DNA of 64,000 bases from Oasisia sp. SBJ-2009 (taxonomy: Eukaryota; Annelida; Polychaeta; Sabellida; Siboglinidae): NCBI GenBank assembly GCA_964017155.1, contig OZ024864.1, forward strand, positions 32,619,932-32,683,931, read 5' to 3'. The position numbers and the translations under genes were made by a program. Positions within the stretch are counted from its first letter, which is position 1. Each line of letters opens with the position of its first letter. The notes beneath the pieces were generated by a model, which saw only the letters and a program-made list of their open reading frames with translations, was not told the DNA's origin and searched no databases. Below, one piece after another: positions 1 to 13,100 of the stretch.

Positions 1-689
1 ATTCGGGTCCAAAGGGACGTGAACTGTTGTTTTCAGATTTAGACATTATATTAATGTCAGACCCATTTTAGCTGTTACCAAAGAGTGCGCTTTGTTTTGT
101 GGTGGGAACAAGTGACGGACGGGCCATGTGTCTTCTCAGTGTCAACTTACCAGGACTGGTTTTGATGGTATTTACTGTGAGGGTATTTACTATGGGGTAT
201 GTCAACCGTGTCATTCAGTCCCCGCACTTGACAGTTGTGGAGTGGTGAGAGCTACTGGCACAGAGCAATTAAGCCTTGATTTACTTATGATGCATTCTTT
301 AAACATTCACATTGGGTTAATTTGCAATCATCAGTTTTCCCTCTTGATACAAAATTTACAAAAGTGGATGACTGTAAAGTGATTGTAAATAAACATTTGT
401 AAACATGATGATTCTTTTTATGTCCTTTGCCTCTACCATGTCAGTGACTCTGTCACACATTCTACATAATTATGGCCTTCAATCAGAAAAAATATTGCCA
501 TTTTAAAGTTCAAATTTGGGGGCGTCCTGGTAATTGTTGTTCTGTGCAAAGATTGAAAGATCAGATGGAAGTGATTAAAACATTGAATGGTTGTGAAAAT
601 ATTAATACAAATATTTGTTCTCAGGACAAGGCAGATGGACTAAATGATATGAGGTTACATTAGGGCCACGATAGAAACAAAGTACAGCA

Positions 690-906
690 AACAAATGGAA
701 CAGATTATTTGATGGTTATGTGGATGTTAGCAGCATGGATATGTTTAAAACTAGAATCAGCACACACTTCACAAGGGGGTTTCTGGGATACATGTAGATA
801 AAAAGGGTTGAACTATCGCCAACTTTCGACACTAAGCCAAAAGGCATCATTGCCTGTCTCCTAGAGTTAATTCATAGTGTGTCCGTCTTGTTAAATCTTG
901 TTATGC
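690..906 (+). mobile_element. 3' end of a non-LTR retrotransposon (truncated) in PLPBP intron
   Basis: The + strand encodes a short piece like the C-terminus of non-LTR polymerases: a W-N-R-L-like start near 700, then VDVSSMDMFKTRISTHF, followed by a stop. It ends in a tail containing CTTGTTAAATCTTGTTA at about 888-904. The same C-terminal pattern and the same TTGTTAAATC tail recur at 46190-46424, so both are copies of one family. This copy is dead and 5'-truncated. Confidence 0.6.
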
Positions 907-1029
907 AACACTTATTACACTACAAAACAATGGCTGACCAGACTTGTGGCTACAGCGGTTTTTACTTGAGCATTTCCTCCAGTCAGATATGATTAACGTT
1001 GTGTGTTTGCAGTGTTTGTTAAAATGCAG

Positions 1030-2263
1030 AGCCGAAGTTTGTGAGCAGCTCCACCTGGCGGCCAACCAGTGCGAACTCAGCATGGGCATGTCACATGACT
1101 TCGAACACGCAGTAAGTGGAGATTCTTCTCTAATATATCAAGTGTAGTACACAGGTATTTGACCTTGTACAGTTTGGAGTGCAAACATGTCAACACCAAC
1201 ATAAACTAGTCAACTGCTTTGGAGTTAGACGGATAATGTTTGATATTGATTTTCTTTTGGCTATAGTGCTATAAATTTATTTAAATTATTTCGCTATCAT
1301 AACTGTTATCAGTTGTTCAAAAATGGTTCAGTGTACCTCTAAAGGAAGCTAACTGCAGTAAAGTGTCTGGGTTGCCTCATTGGTCTGTGGTCAATCCAGG
1401 TCAATGCAGAAGAATAAACTTATGGGGACATCAACATGTGGCAATAGACAGATACCAAAAGATGTTTTTTCCAAAGAGTGCTTTTTCCCCTGGCGAGTGA
1501 TTTTGATTGTGCATTCCTCCATTCTCCACATTCTCCAGTATAACCACTGACTATTTGGAATATATTGTTCATGGCTCCAAGATTGTTATTTTTTGTAAAA
1601 ATAAAATCAATTTTTTAGCATAACTTGTGAAACTTAACATTTCGATCCATCGGCTGTAGGTCTTGGTCACATACTGGTGCCAGGTGTGTTGGCTCATGTT
1701 TCGGCGGGATAATTTGGTTGTAGATGGCGGGCAGGTGGTATCCCTGGTTCATGGTCGGGGCTCTCTGTCTGATGTAAATGGCCTCCTTCACTTTCCTCTT
1801 TGATTCCCGGTTCAGTACTTTGGGGTTATTCATGGAGATTGCGATAAACACCCCAAAATGCATTTGTGCCAATATAAAGTTATTTTCTCATCTGAAAAAA
1901 ACCTCGTACCACCAGAAGTCATAACTTCTTCACATTAGTACGGGTCACCCACTAGGAATGAAGTAGAAATGGTCAAACTTCAAACCTGAGTGTCCTGTTC
2001 CCCAACAATGGGCTCCTACCACTTTTTGGTTTGCCAGTTACTACCTGGACTAATGAAATGTATATTAACTGACCGTTTTCATCCTATTCACCTCTGACAC
2101 TCCACAGATCCACGTGGGCAGCACAAATGTCAGAGTTGGCAGTACCATATTCGGAGCACGCGTCTACAAGTCCCCCGAGGCCACCACGGCACAACATAGC
2201 ATTGCGGGCAAAACAAAAGAAGAAATTGGAGACCATCCGGAAGTTGTCAATTCCCAGTCGTAG
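1030..2263 (+). CDS. PLPBP: PLPBP/PROSC pyridoxal phosphate homeostasis protein, last two coding exons (5' part outside window)
   Basis: PLPBP is the YggS/PROSC family protein that binds pyridoxal 5'-phosphate and buffers its free level; it has an alanine-racemase-like TIM-barrel fold without known catalysis. Two exons are seen. Exon 1030-1111 follows an AG at 1028-1029 and ends before a GTAAGT donor; it encodes AEVCEQLHLAANQCELSMGM and then SHDFEHA. Exon 2108-2263 follows CCACAG and reads IHVGSTNVRVGSTIFGARVY, then a tail ending in TAG at 2261. The junction is phase 0 and restores the family signature SMGMS-DF-A, then V-S-VR-GS-IFG, the loop that holds the PLP phosphate. The C-terminal tail after the IFG motif is lineage-specific, as usual. 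No earlier exon is recognisable in 1-1029, so about three quarters of the protein lies upstream. A possible AATAAA signal is at 2581. Confidence 0.9.
1618..1860 (-). mobile_element. Penelope-like element fragment (C-terminal endonuclease region)
   Basis: The minus strand reads KVLNRESKRKVKEAIYIRQR, then APTMNQGYHLPAIYNQIIP. This resembles the conserved C-terminal end of Penelope-like retroelement polyproteins (GIY-YIG endonuclease region: RE-KRKVKEAIYI-R--PT-N---Y-LP-I). Only this end is present, within the last PLPBP intron. The call rests on motif recognition; no reverse transcriptase part is seen. Confidence 0.6.
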
Positions 2264-3263
2264 TATCGGTGTGAATTGTTGCAACGGTTCGACTGACCCA
2301 CACCACTGATTTCAGGGTTTCATACCTTACTATAGATTTTACAAGATAGCCATTATTTAATCAAATAGTAAATTATATATTATTATTTCTTTCTTTTAAC
2401 TGTGTTTTGTGAATTGTATCTTGCAATCCAGACTATTACAACCTAACCTGACACACGCATGCACAAACACACGCACATATATATATTATATGTGTCTGAC
2501 TTTTATATGTTGCAACTTAATCATCCTGTATCATTCTTAATACCTGTTTACATTATTCAACAACAAATGCCAAACAGCGTAATAAAAATTACTCTCTATT
2601 GAATTACGAAGACTCAGTTACACTGCCAACTGTTTGGTGACCTGCCGCTACAGCAAAGTGTTAAGATTCGAAACAGAAGTTATGTTTTTTTTAATATCAC
2701 GCAGCAAATTTCTCTTTGATTAATCGGCAGTGTTGGTTTTGACATGACTTAAAACTGCATCAAGCTCTGGAAGTTTGCCGTGCTCTGTGAAATCAGCTCT
2801 ATTCTCAGTTTGCCATTGTGGCTTGCCATCGAGCAGTGTAAATGTCCAATGGTACAAAGAATGTACAATATTATTTTACACATTTACATTTTATAGAAAC
2901 TATGTTAACAAGGTTCGTTTATAGAAAATATATCTATTGATAGATTGGAATCATTGTTCAGTGAAACGATTGGAATAAGATGTTTTTATAGGCTACAACA
3001 CCTGATTGTTAAAACCTTCTTTTGTAAATAATTTCACTTTATATCAGGACACAGCTGAGTTTTGCTTGTGACGAGAATGACTGTTTTTAAGCTACATTTG
3101 TTAAAGTTAATTGCAACTTGTGTTGCATGTGTTTTAGCAAAATTGTGTGAGGATGCTGTTATGATCATAAAAATACAAACAAATAAACCAAGTAAAATAA
3201 ACCCTACTGTATTGTGTGCATATCTCAGTGTCTGTTGCTTTGTGCATTCAATACGCATTCATG

Positions 3264-3594
3264 TGTACAGTAAGTGCATGTGTGAGTGCATGTGCAAGTG
3301 CATGTGTGAGTGCAGACGTAAGTGCATGTGTGTGCAAATGTAAGGACGTGTGAGTGCAAGTGTATGTGTGAGTGCAAATGTAAGCGCACATGTGAGTGCA
3401 TGTGTGAGTGCAAATGTAAGTGCACGTGTGAGTGCATATGTAAGTGCACATGTGAGTGCATGTGTGAGTGCATATGTGAGTGCATGTGTGAGTGCAAATG
3501 TAAGTGCATGTGTGAGTCCAAATGTAACTGCATGTGTGAGTGCAAACGTAAGTGCATGTGTGTGTACAGATGTAAGTGCATGTGTGAGTGCATA
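3264..3594. repeat. 12-bp minisatellite (TGTGAGTGCATG-type)
   Basis: About 330 bases consist of diverged copies of a 12-base unit, AGTGCATGTGTG, with variants AGTGCAAATGTA and AGTGCACGTGTG. The unit length is a multiple of three and lacks stops, so several frames stay open with Cys- or His-rich low-complexity translations. It lies between PLPBP and SUCLG1. Confidence 0.9.
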
Positions 3595-6460
3595 AGTTCA
3601 GTATTATTACTTACCAGGCACTTTCCTGTAGGCAGCCATTGTATTTCCAGTTTCTATCAACTAGTTCAACTTTACTTTTTTACTCTGGAACATGCTTCTT
3701 TCTAGTGTTAGATCAGTTAAAAATATTGCACACTTTGGCCATCATTTAAAAACCGCCTTTACAACCTTACCTATCCACCATAGCAATCAAATCTGATGAC
3801 AACTGGATTTGTTTATTGACTACGAGGTCGATTAACCTTTTTGTACTGATGTGCCTCCCGAGTTTGGTTTCCAAGGATTTGGATGCAATATGTTATTATT
3901 ATATAATTATTCTGCTGGTGCCAGAAATATTAATGTCTTCAGAATGCAACGCCAGGACACATCTGCAAGTAGCCGTCGTATACAAATAAACGCTCCCATG
4001 CATGTGTCAATTCGTGTATGTGTCCACTCACATGCATAGGTCCACTCATGGGCTCGCTCCCCCGCGTGTGCTCACAAGTACAATAAAGCAGCCATAGATA
4101 TAATTTAGTTTAATATTTTACAACAAACAAAGGCTACAACATTCATCATACAACATAACACTCCTGTATCCTGTGATGGCGCCAGTGTTTACCTGTCTGT
4201 GTCAAGTCAGCAGTAGGTTAATATACATGTCCAACAATTTTATCCCGTTATCTACAAAAAAGTATGACCGAACTGCACAGAATGAAAGCAGTCAAGATGT
4301 TGATGTACGTCGACTGTTTCTAATCATTAGCCTGGAAATATTAATAATACGTTACAAAGTTAGATCCCAAAGAGACAGGGTTAACTATGTTAAAAGTACA
4401 TTTCACATAGTCACATCATCTATTACTGATAAATTGATTATATTAGAACATTTTCAAAACATCTTTTATAAATTGCACCACTTGCTCTGTTCCCATTAAA
4501 GCTACCACCAGTGTGAATTGCACAGGCAAAAATACTAGCAAAAAAATGAAAAAAACAAACATTTTTACCTCAACTTCGAAAAAGCCCTTTTCACACCAAC
4601 TACTAATCAGGCAATTAGAAAAAGGTCATAACTACTATAAAAAAAACTCCAGAAAATTGCCATCAGATGGCCAGCACGTGCTGCAAGAGTGAGATGTGAT
4701 GTACAGAAGTCATGAATTGTATGGAAGTCATGTAATGTCTGGAAGTTATTGACACACCCTGTCAAATTTAACAATAATATGATTAGTCGGACCTTATAAG
4801 TCACCTCAGTAATATACTTAATAATAGGGTCACCCCACTATTCACGTTAAGAGTAACCTAATCAGAGTCAATGTGTTTTCAAGCAAATTAAATGGCATAT
4901 CGGAAAATGTATACTTATAAAATGTCAATACTTACAATTACGCCACAAGAAAGGACTCTATATTAGGCAGCTGACAGGAGGCAACCAAGGTGGAGTACAC
5001 ATTGTCTTCAATTGTAATCTTTCAAGGAAACAATGATTTCTCAGATGTGTCATATTTCTAGGTGACTCGATAATTACCCCGGGTAGGTAAACCGGAACTA
5101 TGATTGGAGGTTCTATGTCTATGAAATACAGTGTGTAGTCCAGGCGATTTGAGAAAACCATTTGTAGCGACTTGTTATAGGATTACTGTTTCAGTTTACA
5201 GAGAGTCACACGTGTTGCCTTACACCAGCACTAGGAAGTCCCGTCTGTAGTCCACATATCACTGTATAACTCAACAATGAATCATAAACTTGCGTAATGT
5301 TTGTTATTTCTAGTTAAGAAAAATGGTGTCGATTCAGATATTCTCAAGGACATGGTGAAGGTCACTGGGGACTGGGCTGTTGTTTGATCCCGTCAATTGA
5401 CATCACATCACATCGGCAGACCACTCAAAACAAACATCGAAAAGTCAAAATTTGAAATCCTTAACTGCACAAGTATATTTGCAGCCACAAAGGCAAGTAT
5501 AATCGCAGTCACAAAGATGACATTTCAGCAGTGCTGTGTGTGTGCGTCGGTCGAGATAAACTCGGTCACAACAGAGATTTGTTTCAATTACAAGCCGCCG
5601 CTAACAATAAATACTAAATCCAGACCACCACAAACATGCATTGGTGGAGAATATAATGTCCACCAGACTCCTACATCGACTGTGTCCTGACCACTGCAAC
5701 GTGCACGGCTTCACTGTATAGACGAGCATCCTGAATCTATTGTTTGTTGTCCTGTGAAGGTCTGTAGGCATTGCCTCGAAACGTCACCACATAATACATT
5801 TTTCTATTATTATATTATTTGTGTCGTCAAATTATGGTTGTTTCAAGTCAATAATCCTAATAACCAGAATAATATGCAGTTTCTGACAAAGGTAAACTGT
5901 GACTGCTAACATGCTATCACGTCTTTAGGTGTGGCTGGACTTGCTATTAAACCCACACAGACTGAGACGTCAACCAATCAGACCCTTTGCAATAGGTACG
6001 ATGATTCGTCAACATTGGTGTGTCCAGTATAACACCAGTCCACTGGCCATATTGAGTGTGCTGTGATGCACACATCGTCCGTTCGGACACGACTATACTT
6101 CGAAAGCGTTTTCTATATTGACAAACACCGCCACAATTTCCTAAGTTGCCCGTGTGCGAAAACGTTGCTGTCTGGTTGTTGCTATGTTGTGTTGTGCCTG
6201 CATCCATCCTGCCAGCCTCTGTACCTGGCAGTCACAGTCTACGGGTGTCTTCTCTCTCATCTAGGCTTTGCCAGCCTTCACCATTGCCTGCAAAATGAAC
6301 CTCAGTCTGTGAATGACTATCATGATGATTATAATCAATTTAGTTCTGTTACAATAAGAACAAAATTAAATAAAAACGAATCAAGTAGACCAATGCAGCA
6401 TTTTATTGGATATAACATCTGATTCTTAATAATTATAATTTTAAATAATTAAAACTTAAA

Positions 6461-6462
<2 letters not shown>

Positions 6463-6502
<40 letters not shown>
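6463..6502. repeat. (AT)n microsatellite
   Basis: A run of alternating A and T in AT-rich intergenic DNA. Confidence 0.9.
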
Positions 6503-6509
<7 letters not shown>

Positions 6510-7199
6510 ATATATACAAATTAGTGCATTGTTAATTACAAGTAATTTGTTAGAAATTATCAAGACTAGTCATATGAGTCATGCCTGTTATTTCTACTTT
6601 TAACGTAATTATAATTAAGTTGTGCATATTCCATATTCATGTTTACACATTCCTCTGATGTGTCAGGTGCCAAACAGTAAGATTACCCGGAGTACTAAAC
6701 AACCCCTGCATTCCTTAAAGCCTCCTATATGGGTTCTTAAAAAAATTATACATAAACATTATGTTTCACCATTTGAGGTCTTGGATAAACCTTGGAAACT
6801 TTGACACCCGAGATGAAATTTTGGCACCCAAGCTGAAACTTTGCCACTAGAGGTGATGAGATGTATCCATCATCAACATAATTAACAAATTTTGCATCAA
6901 CAATTTTTGTTCTGTAAAATACAACATATCGAGCAGTGAAGAGAAAGAATGAGCAGAAAGTGGACTGAAGACCGAAATGGAATGATTACATAACACCTGA
7001 CTTGGAGGGACTGGGAGGGCAGAGAGAGGGGAATGGGAAGGAACCGTGAGGGGAGAAGGGATGGTGGTGTAGACAGCGTCCGTGAAAACAAAGAAATGGA
7101 GGAGAAAGAAACAAGAAAACCAAAATCAAGATTCGGAATCGAGGTGAGCCTCATTCCGACCAGTTGGGGAAACAAAGTTTCATGTGAACGTCGTCTTAC

Positions 7200-10100
7200 C
7201 TTGTAGATTGTGGACCCCATCTGTGCCGGAGACATCGTCACTTCGACGCCCGCGTCCCTCAGAGCCTGAATCTTCTCCTGCGCCCCTCCCTTGCCCTGCG
7301 CAATGATGGCTCCCGCGTGCCCCATCCGTCGCCCAGGGGGCGCTGTCATACCAGCAATAAACGCTGCGACTGGCTTTGCGCCTGGCCCCTGCACCAACGG
7401 AACACAACAACATGAGTGAATATATAACTACTACATTTTTATTACAAGGACAAATTTAAATTTTATAACCACGTTTGTCCTGTGTTATTTTCTTCTTTAA
7501 TAATTTTTATGAGACACCATATTGATTATGAATGAACAGAATGAACACGAGCCCTGAATGCTTTGGACTATATTGTGATTTTGGTGAATCATAGTTACAG
7601 TTCGTTAAGGTTAATAATGGAGGTAAAATTATGGCATGGTGTATGAAGAATATATACCAGTGACAATGCACCTGGAAATAAAATATTCAAGTAGACTTTT
7701 ATAAATTAGTCTATGTGTCGATAGCATTGGTTCAGTGCCACAGAAACAGTTACACCACTGGGCCGAGTGTTACTCACGTGGTTGTTCTCGATGAGGAACT
7801 TGGCAGCCATCTCCTCAGCCTCACCCCCTATCTCTCCTATCATCACAATACCTGCAACAAACACACAGACATCAGACACCAATCTCTCCTATCATCACAA
7901 TACCTGCAACAAACACCAGACACTTCTCCATGACCAGCATTCAGCCAGGCTTCAATTAATATTCAGTCTATTTGAATGCAAAAAATCACCATGGTTTATA
8001 GCCAGGTACTCATTCGTACAGTTGAGTGAACTAGCACAGCGTAGAGGCACAAATTTGCTGAAGGTTCAACATAGGAGGATAGTATTCAAGCTCAGGTGCT
8101 CTAGCATGAGATTTGAATGGTCTAGAGTCGACTGAGCTATTGGGCCTCACATTCACACAATGTCAACAACACATACCTTCCGTCTGTGGGTCATTGAGGA
8201 AGACACTCAGACAGTCGATGAAGTCACTGCCGTTGAACGGGTCACCGCCAATGCCGACACACAGCGACTGGCCAAGCCCCACGTCAGTCGTCTGTTGCAC
8301 AGCCTCATAGGTCAAAGTTCCTGACCTCGAAACGATCCCTGCACAAACATGACACAGGTCAGAGAGGATCGGAAACACAGAAGTTGCCCAAGTGACTGAT
8401 TCGAAACATGCTGCATTCTGTGCAATGTTTTGCCTTGTCTGTGAAGCCACACCTCTCTATCTTATTTCTGCTCTCATATGCCAATGCGATGTTAATCAGA
8501 AATTCCTAGTTTACAAATTATGACCTCCCATTGAAACTTTCAAACTGCAAATATCCGTTACACAAATCTGTCAGACAGCACACATTCAACGTATTGATTC
8601 ACCATAAGACTATATATTCTAATAATAATGTTATATTAATTAACGTTATGTCGGGAGCGGCCTGTCTCATTTGAATAAGTGAGTAGAGGAGAGAGACCCG
8701 TGACAACTCACTCACCAATGGAGCCAGGCTTGTGGATGTGTCCCGGCATAATCCCAATCTTACACTCTCCTGGCTGCAACAACATCAACAACAACATCTC
8801 ACCCAACTGATCTAGACATCACATGACCAGTTGCATAGCAACAATACTGTCATTTAATGTTACTAATGAAGCAGATGGAGAATAGGTGGCGTGTTTGAAG
8901 TCCTGGTTCCTTTATGACAAAGATTGAGGAAAGTATATTACAGATTGTATGGTGACAAATAAATGTTTGCTCTGGGTGTCTTCATGCTGTAGTAATGTAA
9001 TTCACATCTATGACTATCATCAATGCTTTTCGCAAAAGTCCAAACTTAATAATGAATGCACATTCGATGTTACTAATAATAATAATGTTTATTTGGTATA
9101 GCGCCACATCCATAATCGTTCGTGGCGCTTCACAACATAGTACAATTTAAAAGACATGAAAAGATATACGTATACAATAAGACAAATACTACTGTTTTAA
9201 AATAAATGTAAAAAATATGTATAGGTATATAAATAAATAAAATTAGTACGGTATTAAATAGCGTAGCACTTTTAAATAAATAAATAAATTACGTATTAGT
9301 ACCAACAAGACAGACACCCGTAATGCAAACTGGAGAAACCACTTCTATGAAAGATGAGCGTCACTGGTCAAATCTACATGAGAAGTTGTGCAAACATTAA
9401 CTGTAAATGTGCAGTGTGAGAACAAAAAAGCAAGACCACTTGGGATCGTACCTTGATGATGCCGGGACAGTTGGGGCCGATGAGACGTGAGTGACTCTGG
9501 CGCACGAGCTTGTACTTGACCCGCACCATGTCGTGGAGGGGAATCCCCTCCGTGATACACACTATGAGGCCAATCTGAGCATCGATGGCCTCGAGGATGG
9601 CATCCTTGGCAAATGGCGGTGGCACGTAGATGACTGTCACCTCCGCACCAGTCCCTTCCTTCGCCTACACAAACATAAACAGTTTCTACCCGGGCGGCAC
9701 AAATACCCTTCTCCTCTCCTCAAAAAATGGTAATATTTGTCTAGTCAATATCTACATTCCTGTTTTACAGTCAAGGTAGTGGCTGCCAAAACTGGTTGCC
9801 TTCATTGCAAATCGCCTGATTGTATTCGACCTTCTAAATACCCAGTGCTCCCAACTTCAGTGTGTCTTTCAACAAACAGTGCAGAAAACAAAACCTGAAT
9901 GTATTAAGTAACAAATCTTATGTTCCAATGTAGTAGCGTATCTTATGTTTCCATATAGTAAAATATCTTATGTTCCCATGTACAAATGCTTAGTCTACAA
10001 TAAATGTCCTCGATGCAATGATATAAGTCACACAATGTAATTATTACAATAACACAATTGATTACATTGGACATTTGTGTTTATTAAGATATATTACAAT

Positions 10101-13100
10101 GCAATTGGTATTATTATATTTTCATGCAAATTGGTTTCATGAATTTTATATCATTTTCTTAGGAAGTCTTGAACAATTGGAAATAGTGCGATTGTTGCCC
10201 AAAAAAGATGACACTTTGAGGACATAGAGGACGAAGGACTGAAAGGTGGCCTTGACAGCCACTGGGTCTCAGGACCACTCACCTCTTTGACTGAGTTGAA
10301 GACGGGCAGGCCCAGGTGTATCTTGCCTCCCTTGCCTGGTGACACGCCCCCCACCATGTTGGTGCCATACTCCAGCGCCTGCTCACTGTGGTACGAACCC
10401 TACACCAGAGACACCATGTCAGTGACACGGCACACGACACTGACAGCACAGGACAGTGACGCAGCACACGACACTGACAGCACATGAGACAGCACACAAC
10501 CAACACAGTGACACAGCACATGACACCGTGACATAGCACACAACAAACACAGTACATGACACAGTGACATAGCACACGACAGTGACAGCACATGACACAG
10601 CACACAACCAACACAGTGACACAGCACATGACACCGTGACATGGCACACAACAAACACAGTACATGACACAGTGACATAGCACACAACAAACACAGTACA
10701 TGACACAGTGACATAGCACACAACAAACACAGTACATGACACAGTGACATAGCACACAACAAACACAGTACATGACACAGTGACATAGCACACAACAAAC
10801 ACAGTACATGACACAGTGACATAGCACACAACAAACACAGTACATGACACAGTGACATAGCACACAACAAACACAGTACATGACACAGTGACATAGCACA
10901 CAACAAACACAGTACATGACACAGTGACATAGCACACAACAAACACAGTACATGACACAGTGACATAGCACACAACAAACACAGTACATGACACAGTGAC
11001 ATAGCACACAACAAACACAGTACATGACACAGTACACAACAGTGACAGCACATGACACAGCACACAACCAACACAGTGACACAACACACGGCACAGCGAC
11101 TGTGACAGAGCACATGACAGTGGCATAACACAGCACATAACACATTGCCAAAACACATGACATAACACATGACACCAAACATGACACAGTGACTGGGCAA
11201 ATGACAGAGGATATAACACAGTGACAGAGGCTATAACACAGTGACAAAGCATAGGACACAGTAATGAAGTACATGACTCAGTGACGGAGTACAAGTCAGT
11301 GATTTTTTTATTGATGAACATTGTTATGATAAGTATAAATTAAAGTGTAAACTCTAAAGAATCAGACCTAACAATCCAATGTGAACAAAAAACACAACAA
11401 TGACTCGGCAGAATATGAACAATAGTGACTCGGCACCTTTAGAGAGATGACTCTGCACTTTGTTGACCTGTGGAGACACTGCCATTAGCCTGGCTCAGCT
11501 GTCATCTACTCCATCACCTCTTGTCTCTACTGTTCTACTGCTACTGCTAGTTGACCAATGATCACACAGTTCACCACTAATCACAGTTGTTGACAGCCAT
11601 AGCTGCTGATGGGTCCACATTGTCCTGAACTCTCTGTGACAAGTTCAGTAATCTCTCTGATATGAAATTTTCCAGCTACACACCAAGACACCATTTCACA
11701 GGCGATTTATTGCAGATCTGTTACGTTTAAGTAAATTATTTACAATATTATTTATTTTTAATTTATAAGATCAGCTTTATTGCAACTTGTTTTCATTGTA
11801 GAAGTGATACTATAAAATATTGGAATTCGTAGTAATGTTAGGTCGTTGTACACGTATCTTCACATGACAATACACTCACATGCACCAAACGATTTTAACC
11901 TAGTTTTATTAAACTAGTTTACTAAATTATATTATTCCCTCATTTCCTTGTAACAGATGGCCATTTAAATGCAGTGTGATATATAGCATTGGGTAGCATA
12001 TTATTTTAAGTAGATTTGGGTCCCATACAAATTTTGATTAAAATATCATTACTATTAGCATACCGAAAAAATATATTTTGATTAGCACTTTCCTTTGTAT
12101 TTTCAGCAAAGATTTTACATTCGTTTTTTATTGTTACACAAAACAAGAGACAATTAATGTTTACAGACTGACAACGGAAATACTGATAGTTTGCCTGTGC
12201 ATGGTTCCCGTTGATGACAGACATAATGGAGTCCACGACTAACTGATGTAATTGAACCCACGTTATAATGAGGTGTGACTTAAGATAGTGTTTTACTAAT
12301 GATTACACCAACAACTTTGAATTTGATAATTGTTATTACCAGTAGCTTGGGTCAGATGGAAAAGATACCTTTCCTTGTGTTTGGATTGAAACAGATTAAC
12401 AAATACATGATACAAATTGAGAAGTGTGTTTTGTTGTATAGTGCTTTGAGCATAGTGGATATTGCGCTTGATAAATATGATATATTATTATATATTTTCC
12501 ATTTTTCCTTGATTAATTATGATAGGTTGGTTGTGTAAATTTAATAGTGCTGCCAATTAACAAAATACACTAAAGTTATTGGGATAGTTCCAAGCAAGCG
12601 ATGATACCATTATTACAATAAAAAATAGTTTTAGAGCATTTGTCAATCATGTTCTGCACCAGTCAGTAAGCAAGTACATAGAAGTGTCTGTGACTTGTTT
12701 TGGACTTACCTGTTTTCCTGTAAAACCTTGGCATATGACTTTGGAGTGTTTATTGATTAGCATGTTTTTTCTTGATGCTGAATAGCTGCATTGTCTGACA
12801 CCAACCAGGGAACTGGCTGCAAGTAAAAACAGTTGGTTCAATGAAAACACCTCCAGTTGACTTAAAGTTGAGTTAAACTTGTAAATGTATAATTTCTGGC
12901 GTTACAAGATTGCGGCGGCATTAGTGGCTACAATACCCCCTTAAGAATAATAAATATTCCAATAAAAGTAAACTTGTTATTACAGTGTATACTATATAAG
13001 TCTATAACTAGGTTACAGTTTCAACAATTTTGCAAATACGATTCATACATATTGATTGGTTACGTGTACCCAATCAAACTCCTGCCATTTGAACTGAGGT

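Larger units (their letters stand above)
2264..7199. other. Intergenic/3' region between PLPBP and SUCLG1
   Basis: The stretch between two converging genes holds the 12-bp minisatellite at 3264-3594, a possible Penelope-like terminal hairpin near 5745-5795 and an AT microsatellite at 6463-6502. The rest is AT-rich and without recognisable coding sequence. The final short exon of SUCLG1, expected on the minus strand here, was not found. Confidence 0.6.

Noticed and set aside
3225..3705. Cys-rich plus frames and His/Leu-rich minus frames resembling metallothionein-like or His-rich proteins
   Set aside because: 12-bp repeat translation; all frames are equally simple and there is no non-repeat coding context.
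10279..11321. Long minus-strand frames of 266, 300 and 331 codons
   Set aside because: They are three frames of the same 36-bp minisatellite in a SUCLG1 intron; the openness follows from unit length and base content.
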